Counted from the first letter of the stretch, positions 52,502 through 62,232 are shown. The stretch: 64,000 nucleotides of DNA from Salinimicrobium sediminis (GCF_900215295.1 NZ_OCMF01000005.1:62001-126000); one strand, 5' to 3'. Numbers and translations are program-made. Notes: generated by a model not told the origin, from the sequence alone.

Positions 52502-54352
52502 ATGACAGATGTTATTCATCTCTTACCAGACCATGTCGCCAATCAAATCGCAGCAGGGGAGGTGGTGCAGAGGCCGGCTTCCGTAATTAAGGAACTGCTG
52601 GAGAATTCTATTGATGCAGGTGGCACAAATATTAAGATATTAGTAAAAGAAGCAGGAAAGACCCTTATCCAGGTGACCGATAATGGAAAGGGGATGAGTG
52701 TAACTGATGCCCGCTTATGTTTTGAGCGGCATGCAACCTCCAAGATCAATTCGGCCGAAGACCTTTTCAGTTTAAAAACAAAAGGTTTCCGGGGGGAAGC
52801 GCTTGCATCTATTGCAGCTATCGCCCATGTGGAGCTTAAGACCAGGCAGGAAGATGATGAAGTAGGTACCTGCATCAGGATCGAAGGCAGTGAAGTGGTG
52901 TCACAGGAAGTTTGTGTTACCCCGCAAGGGAGCACGATCTGTGTAAAGAATCTTTTCTATAACATTCCTGCGCGCCGTAATTTCTTAAAAAGTGACACTG
53001 TAGAACTGCGTCACATCATCGATGAATTTCAGAGAGTAGCTTTAGCACATCCAATTATTCAGTTTTCACTATACCACAACGGGAGCGAATTATTTCAGCT
53101 TCCCGAAGCTAATTTCCGGCAAAGGATAGTCAATATCTTTGGTGGAAAGACCAATGAAAAACTGGTGCCTGTTCAGGAAGAGACAGGCATTGTGAAGATC
53201 CACGGTTTTGTTGGAAAACCTGAATTTGCCAAAAAGGGGAGGGGGGAGCAATTCTTTTTTGTTAATGACCGGTTCATTAAAAGTCCGTATTTAAATCATG
53301 CAGTTACCGCTGCTTTTGAAGGTCTGTTAAGGGATGGTGTTTATCCCAGTTATTTCCTGTTCTTACAGGTAGACCCAAAAAGTATTGATATCAATATCCA
53401 CCCCACCAAAACCGAAATAAAATTTGATGATGAACACGCACTATATACCATTTTGCGAAGTTCCATCAAGCATAGCCTTGGACAATTTAATGTAGCTCCC
53501 GTTCTGGATTTTGACCGGGATGCTACCCTGGATACTCCTTATGAATTTTCTAATAAAGCTGTGACCCCGCCTAAAGTGGAGGTGGATCACAATTTCAATC
53601 CTTTTAGAAATGAGGGTTCCGGAAAATCCGGTTTTTCGTACCCGAGGGAAAGGAGCAACAGCGGGAGCTGGGAAAGCCTTTACACTGGCCTTGGCGGCAA
53701 TGGGCAGGAAAAAATCTCCGGATTTGAACAGGTGGAGTTTGAAAGTGAGGAGGTAACGGGGAATTTGTTCGGTAGTTCCGATTCGGGCGAAAGCAGCACC
53801 ACCTTTCAGCTTAACAGGAAATATATCATCAGCACCCTTAAAAGCGGAATCCTGGTAATAGATCAGCATAGGGCCCATACAAGGATCCTGTATGAAGAAT
53901 TGCTAAAGAACATTACTATTACTTCGGCCGTGAGTCAACAATTATTATTTCCGCTATTGCTTCAGTTTTCAAAGCATGAGATTGAACTACTAAAAGAGAT
54001 CAAGGATTCCCTCGAACAAACCGGTTTTATATTTTCAGAGATCAGGAAAGATTCCGTGGAGATCTCAGGCATTCCTACTCTTATTTCAGAAAGTGAAGTG
54101 GCTATTCTGCTGGAGCAATTGTTGAGTGACCTGGAAAATGAAGTGCCCGGAACCGGCTTTTCACAGATCGATACGCTTTCAAAATCTCTTGCAAAAGGCA
54201 TGGCAGTAAAATCTGGCACTATATTGAATTCAGCCGAACAACAAAATATTGTTAATAGTTTATTTGCCTGCAAGGAAACCACTTTATCTCCAAATAATAA
54301 ACCTATTTTTACTACCTTAACTGTAGAAGAATTGGATAAAAAGTTCATGTAA
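52502..54352 (+). CDS. mutL: DNA mismatch repair protein MutL with degenerate endonuclease motif
   Basis: 616 residues. The GHKL ATPase is intact: ELLENSIDAGGTN, VTDNGKGM, TKGFRGEALASIAAI. A poorly conserved linker (about 335-440) is rich in Ser/Gly. In the C-terminal dimerisation domain the metal motif DQHAxxExxxxE reads DQHRAHTRILYE and the late CPHGRP-like region reads SPNNKPI, so the nicking activity seen in many bacterial MutL proteins is probably absent. It links MutS to downstream repair steps. It abuts the rhomboid gene with no gap. Confidence 0.94.
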   Translation: MTDVIHLLPDHVANQIAAGEVVQRPASVIKELLENSIDAGGTNIKILVKEAGKTLIQVTDNGKGMSVTDARLCFERHATSKINSAEDLFSLKTKGFRGEALASIAAIAHVELKTRQEDDEVGTCIRIEGSEVVSQEVCVTPQGSTICVKNLFYNIPARRNFLKSDTVELRHIIDEFQRVALAHPIIQFSLYHNGSELFQLPEANFRQRIVNIFGGKTNEKLVPVQEETGIVKIHGFVGKPEFAKKGRGEQFFFVNDRFIKSPYLNHAVTAAFEGLLRDGVYPSYFLFLQVDPKSIDINIHPTKTEIKFDDEHALYTILRSSIKHSLGQFNVAPVLDFDRDATLDTPYEFSNKAVTPPKVEVDHNFNPFRNEGSGKSGFSYPRERSNSGSWESLYTGLGGNGQEKISGFEQVEFESEEVTGNLFGSSDSGESSTTFQLNRKYIISTLKSGILVIDQHRAHTRILYEELLKNITITSAVSQQLLFPLLLQFSKHEIELLKEIKDSLEQTGFIFSEIRKDSVEISGIPTLISESEVAILLEQLLSDLENEVPGTGFSQIDTLSKSLAKGMAVKSGTILNSAEQQNIVNSLFACKETTLSPNNKPIFTTLTVEELDKKFM

Positions 54353-55102
54353 ATGGGAAGAATGACTGAAACCGTTAAGGTTCTTTTGATCATTAATGTT
54401 ATTGTCTATATAGGGAGCCAGGTTTTAGGAAATCAAGCCTACCAGTTATTTTCACTGTGGTTCGTGGAGAACGAAAATTTTGGATTTTGGCAGGTGATCA
54501 CGCATATGTTCATGCATGATCCTAACAGTATCTTTCACATTCTGTTCAACATGTATGCACTTTGGGCCTTTGGAAGCCCAATTGAACAGGTGCTGGGAAA
54601 GAACAGATTCCTGTTTTTCTATTTTTCGGCAGGGATAGGGGCTGCGATCATACACAGCCTGGTGAATTATTACCATTTCCAAAGCGGCTACAGCGAATTG
54701 CTGGAAGCGGGAATGACCCCCGGGGCGATTCAGAGCTTATTGGAAACAGGGCAGTATAACACTGCAATTTTAAATACAGTCTCGCAGGATATGCTGCGCG
54801 AATTCTTTGCATCCTATAATACACCTGCGGTAGGTGCATCGGGTGCAATATACGGGATCCTGGTAGCGTTTGGGATGTTGTTTCCCAATGTGGAGTTGTT
54901 CCTGTTGTTCGTTCCGGTGCCAATAAAGGCAAAATATTTTATACCGGCATTAATTGCAATTGACCTTTTTTCAGGGTTCACGGGATATTCTATATTTGGA
55001 GGAGGAATTGCTCATTTTGCACACGTAGGGGGAGCATTGTTTGGTTTCATCATGATGTGGTACTGGAAGAAAAATCAGTTTAATCAAAACCGCTGGGATT
55101 AA
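54353..55102 (+). CDS. Rhomboid intramembrane serine protease, copy 1
   Basis: 249 residues with six membrane helices. The catalytic Ser163 is in VGASGAIYG and the His224 in HFAHVGGALFGF; HILFNMYALW supplies the oxyanion-side His/Asn. An insertion of about 50 residues (107-156, SGYSELLEAGMTPGAIQSLL...) between helices lies just before the Ser. It cuts membrane proteins within or near the bilayer. mutL precedes with no gap, and copy 2 overlaps by 1 bp. Confidence 0.9.
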   Translation: MGRMTETVKVLLIINVIVYIGSQVLGNQAYQLFSLWFVENENFGFWQVITHMFMHDPNSIFHILFNMYALWAFGSPIEQVLGKNRFLFFYFSAGIGAAIIHSLVNYYHFQSGYSELLEAGMTPGAIQSLLETGQYNTAILNTVSQDMLREFFASYNTPAVGASGAIYGILVAFGMLFPNVELFLLFVPVPIKAKYFIPALIAIDLFSGFTGYSIFGGGIAHFAHVGGALFGFIMMWYWKKNQFNQNRWD

Positions 55103-56013
55103 TGAGGGGTAATAACAGGATAAGGTCCAAGATTCAAATGGCTACGGTTAGCGAAAAGTTGATCGCCGTGAATGTGGCTGTCTTTATCCTGATCTTCTTT
55201 TTTAAAACTCTTGCTTTTCTATTTAGCTTAAACTCAGATTTCCTGCTTGAGTGGCTGGTGTTTCCAAAGGAACTTGGAGAATTTATATTCAAACCCTGGT
55301 CTATCATCACCTATGCTTTTTTGCATAGCGGCATATGGCACCTTCTTTCGAACATGTTGATCCTTTATTTTTCCGGGGTTTATTTTTTGAACTATTTCTC
55401 TCCAAAAAAGCTGCTGAATTTCTACTTTTTGGGAGCCATATTTGGGGCCCTTGTTTATATGGCCAGTTATAATCTTTTTCCGGCCTTTCAGGGAACCGGC
55501 AGGTCATATCTTCTTGGAGCCTCGGCAGCGGTAATGTCTATACTTGTGGGAATCGCCACTCATATTCCACATATGAGGGTAAGACTAATCCTCCTTGGCA
55601 GTATCAAATTGTGGTGGATCGCTGCATTCCTGGTGGTCGTGGATATCATCCAAATCCCCATTTCCAATCCCGGAGGACATCTGGCCCATTTGGGAGGTGC
55701 AGCTTTTGGGTATTTGTACGCTAAGCAACTGGGGAGAGGAAACAACATCGCCAGTGGATTTGAAAAATTTCTTGACTGGTTTGGAGCTTTGTTTTCTTCC
55801 AGTCCTGCACCTCAAAAAAGGAGTAATTTAAAGACTGTTCATAAAAGAAAAAGCAGTCCCGGTACCCCTGCAGGAATTAATACCCGGGACCGGAATAAGA
55901 AAGAACAGCAGGAAAAGATCGATGCTATTCTTGACAAAATAAGTAAAAGCGGGTATGACAGCCTTACCAAACAGGAAAAGGATTATTTATTCAACGCGGG
56001 AAAAGAAGATTGA
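55102..56013 (+). CDS. Rhomboid family protein, copy 2 with basic cytoplasmic tail
   Basis: 303 residues. HSGIWHLLSNMLILYFSG, LLGASAAVMSILVG (the Ser is kept but the usual GxSG is GASA) and HLAHLGGAAFGYLYAK place the dyad. The last 90 residues are hydrophilic and basic (KTVHKRKSSPG, RDRNKKEQQEKIDAILDKISKSGYDSLTKQEKDYLF), a rhomboid-tail type. It overlaps copy 1 by 1 bp and the EEP gene by 1 bp. Confidence 0.87.
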   Translation: MRGNNRIRSKIQMATVSEKLIAVNVAVFILIFFFKTLAFLFSLNSDFLLEWLVFPKELGEFIFKPWSIITYAFLHSGIWHLLSNMLILYFSGVYFLNYFSPKKLLNFYFLGAIFGALVYMASYNLFPAFQGTGRSYLLGASAAVMSILVGIATHIPHMRVRLILLGSIKLWWIAAFLVVVDIIQIPISNPGGHLAHLGGAAFGYLYAKQLGRGNNIASGFEKFLDWFGALFSSSPAPQKRSNLKTVHKRKSSPGTPAGINTRDRNKKEQQEKIDAILDKISKSGYDSLTKQEKDYLFNAGKED

Positions 56014-57047
56014 TGAAAGGTCTCCACTGGTTTGATAAATTTCTGTTCTTCCTGAACATCCTGGCTGCACTGGTACTGCTTTTTTCCTATCTGTTGCCCT
56101 ACATACCTCCCAGTACTTTTGCCTTGCTCTCTGTCTTTAGTTTAGGGGTGCCTTTGCTTATTGTGGTCAATGTCATTTTTTTGTTATTCTGGCTCTTCAG
56201 ATTAAGAATACAGGCTTTACTGTCACTAATTGTTTTGTTGATCGGTTTTAATCATGTCACTTCAGTATATGAGATCTCTTCGGGAGAAGAAGAAATGCAG
56301 GGGGATAATGTGCTAAAAGTACTTACTTATAATGTGCGACAGTTCAACCAATACGGCTGGGCAGAAGACCGGGATATTCCGCAAAAGATTTCAGAATTCA
56401 TTAAAGAACAGGATGCCGATGTGGTTGCCATGCAGGAATACTACAACGGCGAACTCAATATTGCCCGGAGTTTTCCACATAAATACATAAAACTGAAAGA
56501 CAAAAATGCTGAGTTTGGCCTGGCAATTTTCTCCAAATATCCCATTATTGCAACAGGATCTCTTGATTTTCCAACCCAGAGTAACAATAATGCTATTTAT
56601 GCTGATATCTTTAAAGGGGGAGACACCATTAGAGTGATCAATGTGCACCTGCAGTCTTTTGGGATTAAACCCAATTTAAACAATATCGAAAAACAGCATA
56701 CCAAGCGGGTATTTCTGGGAATGGGTCAGACCTTTGTAAGGCAGGAACGACAAATGGACCTGGTGCGTGACCTGATTAAGAATACCGACCATCAATCAAT
56801 TGTCCTGGGTGATTTCAATAATACCGCCTATTCCTATGTCTACCGGGAGTTAAAGGCTCTTGGACTCAATGACGCCTATAAGGAAGCGGGCAATGGCTTC
56901 GGAAAGACCTTTGAGATCAAATACCTTCCCCTGCGTATAGATTTTATCCTCCCTCAGGATACTATGGAAATTCTGTCTTTTGAAAATTATGAAATCCCTT
57001 ATTCAGACCATTTTCCTATTACGGCAAGTTTAAGGATCGGGAAGTAA
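56013..57047 (+). CDS. Endonuclease/exonuclease/phosphatase family protein with N-terminal membrane helices
   Basis: 344 residues from the ATG at 56013. Two or three membrane helices occupy residues 10-85. The EEP domain follows: VLTYNVRQFNQYGW, ADVVAMQEYY (metal Glu), INVHLQSFG (His), ILGDFNNTAYSYVYRE (Asp/Asn) and YSDHFPITASL (Asp-His). It is a hydrolase of phosphodiesters, either nucleic acid or lipid. It ends the mutL-rhomboid-rhomboid run and overlaps the convergent WbqC-like gene by 18 bp. Confidence 0.87.
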   Translation: MKGLHWFDKFLFFLNILAALVLLFSYLLPYIPPSTFALLSVFSLGVPLLIVVNVIFLLFWLFRLRIQALLSLIVLLIGFNHVTSVYEISSGEEEMQGDNVLKVLTYNVRQFNQYGWAEDRDIPQKISEFIKEQDADVVAMQEYYNGELNIARSFPHKYIKLKDKNAEFGLAIFSKYPIIATGSLDFPTQSNNNAIYADIFKGGDTIRVINVHLQSFGIKPNLNNIEKQHTKRVFLGMGQTFVRQERQMDLVRDLIKNTDHQSIVLGDFNNTAYSYVYRELKALGLNDAYKEAGNGFGKTFEIKYLPLRIDFILPQDTMEILSFENYEIPYSDHFPITASLRIGK

Positions 57048-57668
57048 AACTTTTTGGTTTTTAAGGTAATTTATTGCGTTGGGGCCTTCATTGAAAAGCA
57101 AATCCACAATACTAAGGTCATTTAAAAACCCGAATTTTTCCTGAAACACCTGCGTATAGGGTTCTATAATTACCGGTTTCGAATTTTTTGCATTGATCAA
57201 ACTTCGACCATTGACCATGCCTTCAGGATTTAAAAAATATTCTGTCGTTTTCTCAAAGTTGATCTCTACCTGGAGACTTTCCTGTGCCAGTTCAAAACAT
57301 TTGTAATTAAAGTCGATCAGAAATTCGAAATTTTCGTCATAAAGCGGCTTGAAATCATCCTCATAAAATTCAAAGAAAGGCGAGGTGCGATATACGGTTT
57401 CCAGAGATCTCCAATGCTGTTTTTGCCATGGGAAATCATTTTCTATCCTTACATCCCGGTATTTTTGGTGATTGGATTTATTGCCGGTGTGCCTTATAGG
57501 AACGTTGAGAGATAACTTTCCGTTAGCTCCGTAAATATACATGCGGTTACGGTAGGTTTGTTTTTGATAATTATCTTCATTTTCAAAAACTACTTTTTCC
57601 GCCTTGATCATAGCCGCATATTGAGAAACAGGTCCAAAATATGCAGGATGTAACAGCAACTTGTGCAT
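57030..57668 (-). CDS. WbqC family protein
   Basis: 212 residues from the ATG at 57668. LLLHPAYFGPVSQYAAMIKAEKVVFENEDNYQKQTYRNRMYIYGANGKLSLNVPI is the WbqC-like core. Homologues are linked to sugar or lipid modification, but the reaction is not established. It follows lepB by 8 bp in a leftward run of lepB, dapB, DUF5683, parB and parA. Confidence 0.83.
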   Translation of the reverse strand: MHKLLLHPAYFGPVSQYAAMIKAEKVVFENEDNYQKQTYRNRMYIYGANGKLSLNVPIRHTGNKSNHQKYRDVRIENDFPWQKQHWRSLETVYRTSPFFEFYEDDFKPLYDENFEFLIDFNYKCFELAQESLQVEINFEKTTEYFLNPEGMVNGRSLINAKNSKPVIIEPYTQVFQEKFGFLNDLSIVDLLFNEGPNAINYLKNQKVLLPDP

Positions 57669-57676
57669 CAAAAATG

Positions 57677-59245
57677 CTATTTTTTAGGTTTCTTTTTTCT
57701 GAAGAAGCTATATCCAAAAACACCTACAAGGATTACCAAAAAGTACGGAAAATAGGATACCGGGTCTCCCTGTCCTCCTACAGTAGTGAACATTCGGTCC
57801 CATCTTATTTTGCTTAATCCTGAAGCATGTGGGTCTAAGCTAAGCCATATAAAAACAGGTTTTCCCACAATATGATTTTCAGCGACAAAGCCCCAGTAGC
57901 GGCTATCCTCACTGTTATGGCGGTTATCTCCCATCATAAAGTAGTAATCCTGTTGGAAAGTATAGGAATCTATGGGCTGCCCGTTCAATAGCACCTGATT
58001 CCCTTTTACGGAGAGATTCTGTTCTCTTCCCATTTCCAAGCCTTCATAGAACTCAATGATGAGCCTGTATAGGGCCATAGTTTCGGGTGTAATTTCTACA
58101 GTTGCTCCCTTCTTCGGCACGTAGACCGGTCCAAAATTGTCCCTGTTCCAATTCACCCTGTTGTTATTGGGGAAAATAGTAGCCTCTTTTTCTCCTTTGG
58201 GAGTGATGATCCTTTCAATGGATGCTACATTCGGATGATTCTTTAACCTTTGAAAATTTTCTTCGGTAAGCGACTGTATATAGAATTGGTTGGTATTGGG
58301 ATCATGATAAAAAGCGTCGGTAATATCATACATGCGGTAAAGTGTGTATGGATCAAATCCCTGGCCCTTTGTGGTTCCTGTATAGGAGTACTGAGGTTTA
58401 GCTCTTTCAGGTAACTGAAGCGGTTGATCATTAACAAAGATCTTGCCGTCGATGATCTCCAGAGAGTCTCCGGGAATACCTACCGCTCTTTTTACATAAT
58501 TGGATTTTTTGTCGATAGGTTTGTCATAACGTATTCCAGATCTATCTCTAAATTTCCTTACTGTATCAATGGGCCAATTAAAAACCACTATATCATTGCG
58601 GCTAACATTCTGGAACCCCGGAATTCTAAAGTATGGAATGCCCGGCTTATTGAGGTAAGATTTAATACCTATTCCCGGAATGGTATCATGAACCATGGGA
58701 AAAGCTATAGGAGTGATGGGAGTCCTTGCGCCATAATGGAACTTGCTTACAAAAAGAAAATCTCCTACCAACAACGTTTTTTCAAGAGAGGAGGTTGGTA
58801 TGGTAAAAGGCTGCATCACATAAGTATGTACAATGGTAGCGGCAACTATGGCAAAAAGAATAGAGCTTATCCACTCTCCGGCAGCACTGCCCGGATGAAG
58901 ACTTCTGTCCTCCCTGTGTTTTACCTCGGCAACATAGTTTAGATAGTAGATGTATAATCCGCAGGTAACCACTGCCAAAATAGTGTCTGTGGTTGAAGTG
59001 CGGCCAAAGCTTCTTACCGTTTCCACCCATACCACCGGGAACATGATAAGGTTCACAATGGGTATGAACAGGAGGATCACCCACCACCATGGGCGGTTGA
59101 TGATTTTCATTAAAATAACCGCGTTATAAATGGGAATAGCAGCTTCCCAGGCCTTACGTCCTGCTTTTTGATATAATCTCCAGGTTCCGAGGAAATGAAT
59201 GAGCTGAACGAGAAGAACAAACAGGATCCAGTTTGTAAATGTCAT
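57677..59245 (-). CDS. lepB: Signal peptidase I, long Bacteroidota form
   Basis: 522 residues. The N-terminal 120 residues are a DUF5684-type membrane domain (helices near 5-22, 45-75, 88-105). The S26 protease follows with Ser in MQPFTIPTSSLEKTLLVGDFLFVSKFHYG, Lys in KSNYVKRAVGIPGDSLEI and the box E GDNRHNSEDSRYWG. An insert of about 150 residues separates the last two boxes. It removes signal peptides on the periplasmic face. It lies between dapB and the WbqC gene. Confidence 0.92.
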   Translation of the reverse strand: MTFTNWILFVLLVQLIHFLGTWRLYQKAGRKAWEAAIPIYNAVILMKIINRPWWWVILLFIPIVNLIMFPVVWVETVRSFGRTSTTDTILAVVTCGLYIYYLNYVAEVKHREDRSLHPGSAAGEWISSILFAIVAATIVHTYVMQPFTIPTSSLEKTLLVGDFLFVSKFHYGARTPITPIAFPMVHDTIPGIGIKSYLNKPGIPYFRIPGFQNVSRNDIVVFNWPIDTVRKFRDRSGIRYDKPIDKKSNYVKRAVGIPGDSLEIIDGKIFVNDQPLQLPERAKPQYSYTGTTKGQGFDPYTLYRMYDITDAFYHDPNTNQFYIQSLTEENFQRLKNHPNVASIERIITPKGEKEATIFPNNNRVNWNRDNFGPVYVPKKGATVEITPETMALYRLIIEFYEGLEMGREQNLSVKGNQVLLNGQPIDSYTFQQDYYFMMGDNRHNSEDSRYWGFVAENHIVGKPVFIWLSLDPHASGLSKIRWDRMFTTVGGQGDPVSYFPYFLVILVGVFGYSFFRKKKPKK

Positions 59246-59289
59246 GATGTAATTTGTTTATAAGTATGTGCTGCTGCTCAATTGTTACA

Positions 59290-59985
59290 TTAGAACAGCA
59301 CATCCTTCATACTAAATATTCCTTTTTTATGCTGAAGCCATTCTGCTGCAACTATTGCTCCCAGGGCAAAACCATCCCTGGAATGAGCTATGTGTTCTAT
59401 TTTTATAGTGTCCACCGGAGAGTCATAGGAAATGATGTGTGTCCCGGGAACATTTTCAATCCTTTTAGCTGTAATACGCAATTCATCTTCGGCTACGGCA
59501 TCCAGTTTCCATGCTTTTTTTTCTGAAGTTTCAAGGATCTGTTCAGCAAGGGTGATCGCAGTTCCGCTTGGAGCATCTAATTTTTGAGTGTGATGGATCT
59601 CTTCTATCCCTACTTTATATTCCGGAAAATTCTTCATCATCTGCGCCAGCTGCTTGTTAAGCTCAAAAAACAAGGTTACACCAAGGCTGAAGTTTGAGGC
59701 GTAAATAAAAGCGGAATTGTTTTCTTCACAGATTTTTACAGCATCGTCATATTGCTGGAGCCATCCTGTGGTGCCCGAAACTACCGGGATTTGTTGCCTG
59801 AAACAGGTGGTGATATTATTAAAAGCAGCATCAGGTACACTAAAATCTATTGCCACATCGGCTTTTTGGAGGTCGTATTTTTCTATATCGTCGGTGATCC
59901 TAAAGATGATCTCATGGCCACGTCCTTCGGCTAATCTTTCTATGGTTTTGCCCATTTTTCCGTAACCTAAAAGAGCTATTTTCAT
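59290..59985 (-). CDS. dapB: 4-hydroxy-tetrahydrodipicolinate reductase
   Basis: 231 residues, slightly short for the family but complete. The nucleotide-binding start IALLGYGKMGKTIE, FSVPDAAFNN, TTGWLQQYD, NFSLGVTLFFELNK and EIHHTQKLDAPSGTAITLAE (substrate-binding His/Lys) are all present. It makes a lysine/diaminopimelate precursor. Its start overlaps the DUF5683 gene by 1 bp. Confidence 0.95.
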   Translation of the reverse strand: MKIALLGYGKMGKTIERLAEGRGHEIIFRITDDIEKYDLQKADVAIDFSVPDAAFNNITTCFRQQIPVVSGTTGWLQQYDDAVKICEENNSAFIYASNFSLGVTLFFELNKQLAQMMKNFPEYKVGIEEIHHTQKLDAPSGTAITLAEQILETSEKKAWKLDAVAEDELRITAKRIENVPGTHIISYDSPVDTIKIEHIAHSRDGFALGAIVAAEWLQHKKGIFSMKDVLF

Positions 59986-60566
59986 TAAAAATTAAAATTT
60001 AAGGTAAGTCCATAGCCGGCAGTGCCACTAAATCTGTCATAGTCAAGGCTGGGCCTTAGCGAAAGATCTTCGCTCACATTAAATTGTTGCAGGTGGGCAT
60101 CCACGTTGGCATCAATAATATTAAGAGCGTATAAACCAACAGTGACAAGAACAGAAATTTCCTTGTTTCTCTGGTAGAATCGCTGAGCTTCAATTAAAGC
60201 ATTGGTAGAAACGATAGGTTGCCCGTTTTCATTGCTGAATTCATCATCAGTTTTTCCTGCTATCCGGCTTTTATAAGCACTTCGGTAGCGGTCATACTGC
60301 CTGTCATTTTCCCTGTAGAAATAAACGCCCACTCCCAAAGCGGTGTAAACAATTGGAATTTTCCAGTACTTACCATTGTATGCCTGTCCCAATCCCGGAA
60401 GTACCGCAGAATAAAAAGCCGCACGGGCAGGAGATAGAGGGTCGTATGGCCGGTAAGCGGGTTCTTGTACAACTTCATCGGCTGCTATTGCCAGGGTATC
60501 TTCCTGTGCAGTAAGTTGCAGGGTAAAAAGGAGAAGTAGGGGTAGTATGAAAGATCTAATCTTCAC
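59985..60566 (-). CDS. DUF5683 exported protein
   Basis: 193 residues with a signal peptide (LPLLLLFTLQLTAQ) from a GTG start at 60566. DPLSPARAAFYSAVLPGLGQAYNGKYWKIPIVYTALGVGVYFY is the signature of this Bacteroidota family. A hydrophobic helix and a beta-rich C-terminus suggest an envelope role. It overlaps parB by 11 bp, so it is cotranscribed. Function unknown. Confidence 0.85.
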   Translation of the reverse strand: MKIRSFILPLLLLFTLQLTAQEDTLAIAADEVVQEPAYRPYDPLSPARAAFYSAVLPGLGQAYNGKYWKIPIVYTALGVGVYFYRENDRQYDRYRSAYKSRIAGKTDDEFSNENGQPIVSTNALIEAQRFYQRNKEISVLVTVGLYALNIIDANVDAHLQQFNVSEDLSLRPSLDYDRFSGTAGYGLTLNFNF

Positions 60567-61461
60567 CCTGAATTATTTTTTTCAGGCGGTTAAGATCATC
60601 TTCAGATTTAAACGGGATAATGAGTTTGCCATTTCCTTTTTTTGTCACCTTTACATCTACTTTTGCTCCAAGCCTATCAGAAAATTCTTTGATGCTTTTC
60701 TTGATATCTCTCGATACAGCAGGAGCAGATCCGGCAGATTTTTTTTCGGGCTTTCCTTCCTGCAGTTCTCTCACCAACTTCTCTGTGTCTCTAACAGACA
60801 GGGAATTAGCCAGGATCTTTTCATATATCTCAAGCTGTACCTGTGGATCTTCAACATTGATAAGCGCCCGTCCATGACCCATACTAAGAAAACCATCCCG
60901 CATCCCCGTTTGAATAATGGGATCCAGCTTTAATAATCTTAAATAATTGGCGATTGTTGACCTGTTTTTCCCTACGCGCTCACTTAGCTGCTCCTGGGTA
61001 AGGTTGATCTCATCAATAAGTCTTTGGTAGGAAAGAGAGATTTCAATAGGGTCAAGATCCTGTCTCTGGATATTTTCCACCAGGGCCATTTCCAAAGATT
61101 CCTGATCGTTGGCAATTCGAATATAGGCCGGAATGGTTTCCAAACCTACAAGTTTAGAAGCTCTGAACCTGCGTTCTCCCGAAACCAGCTGGTACTTGTT
61201 GTAATCCAGCTTCCTTACCGTTATCGGCTGGATCACGCCCAGTTCTCTAATTGAAGAAGCCAACTCTCTTAGCGACTCTTCATTAAAACTGGTTCGCGGT
61301 TGAAAAGGATTTACTTCTATGGCATTCAGCTCCAATTCTACAATATGCCCAACCAGCTTATCTGCATTCTTATCTTCGGCCGATTTGATGTCGTTCTGCG
61401 GATCTTTCAGCAGTGCCGAAAGCCCTCGTCCCAATGCCTGTTTCTTCGTCGCCTTAGCCAT
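60556..61461 (-). CDS. parB: Chromosome partitioning protein ParB
   Basis: 301 residues. ALGRGLSALLKDPQND at the N-terminus, the CTP-hydrolysing ParB/Srx fold (NPFQPRTSFNEESLRELASSIRELGVIQPITVRK, SGERRFRASKLVG), the helix-turn-helix (LTQEQLSERVGKNRSTIANYLRLL) and a C-terminal dimerisation domain are present. It binds parS and spreads to segregate the chromosome with ParA. It lies 6 bp after parA. No parS-like site was noticed in the window. Confidence 0.96.
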   Translation of the reverse strand: MAKATKKQALGRGLSALLKDPQNDIKSAEDKNADKLVGHIVELELNAIEVNPFQPRTSFNEESLRELASSIRELGVIQPITVRKLDYNKYQLVSGERRFRASKLVGLETIPAYIRIANDQESLEMALVENIQRQDLDPIEISLSYQRLIDEINLTQEQLSERVGKNRSTIANYLRLLKLDPIIQTGMRDGFLSMGHGRALINVEDPQVQLEIYEKILANSLSVRDTEKLVRELQEGKPEKKSAGSAPAVSRDIKKSIKEFSDRLGAKVDVKVTKKGNGKLIIPFKSEDDLNRLKKIIQGED

Positions 61462-61467
61462 CTTCTT

Positions 61468-62232
61468 CTATGAATTTTTCTTTATGATCTCGTGTGCCAG
61501 GCTTAGATAATTGCTTGCGCCCTTACTACCGGCATCGTAATTTATAATACTCTCCCCGTAACTGGGGGCTTCACTTAAACGCACATTACGCTGAATGATT
61601 GTCTTGAACACCATCTCATCAAAATGCTTTTGTACCTCTTCCACTACCTGATTTGACAGGCGTAGGCGCGAATCATACATGGTGAGCAACAAACCTTCAA
61701 TATCCAGTTTGTCATTATGAATTTTCTGAACGCTTTTAATAGTATTTAAAAGTTTCCCGAGGCCTTCAAGCGCAAAATACTCACACTGGATAGGAATAAT
61801 CACAGAGTCGGCAGCAGTTAACGCATTTAAGGTAAGCAGTCCCAGGGACGGGGCACAGTCAATGATCACATAATCATATTTTTCCCGCAGGTGTCCAATG
61901 GCTTTTTTAAGCATGTATTCCCGCTCTTCCTGGTCCACGAGTTCTATTTCGATAGCAACAAGGTCAATATGGGCAGGAATAATATCCAGGTTGGGAGATT
62001 CAGTTTTTAAAATTGCTTCTTCAGCTTTTATAGAATGCTCCAGCAACTGATAGGTGCCTAACTCCACACTTTCAACATCTATCCCAAGTCCCGAAGTAGC
62101 ATTCGCCTGCGGATCGGCATCGATAAGCAAAACTTTTTTTTCAAGCACCCCTAATGATGCTGCCAGGTTAACCGAAGTTGTAGTTTTACCTACTCCTCCT
62201 TTTTGATTTGCAACGGCAATGATCTTACCCAT
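61468..62232 (-). CDS. parA: Chromosome partitioning ATPase ParA (Soj)
   Basis: 254 residues. The deviant Walker A KGGVGKTTTSVNLA near residue 11, the Walker A' DADPQANATSGLG and Walker B YVIIDCAPSLGLLTLNAL define ParA. There is no HTH extension, so it is the chromosomal type. It heads the parA-parB-DUF5683-dapB-lepB-WbqC run. Confidence 0.96.
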   Translation of the reverse strand: MGKIIAVANQKGGVGKTTTSVNLAASLGVLEKKVLLIDADPQANATSGLGIDVESVELGTYQLLEHSIKAEEAILKTESPNLDIIPAHIDLVAIEIELVDQEEREYMLKKAIGHLREKYDYVIIDCAPSLGLLTLNALTAADSVIIPIQCEYFALEGLGKLLNTIKSVQKIHNDKLDIEGLLLTMYDSRLRLSNQVVEEVQKHFDEMVFKTIIQRNVRLSEAPSYGESIINYDAGSKGASNYLSLAHEIIKKNS

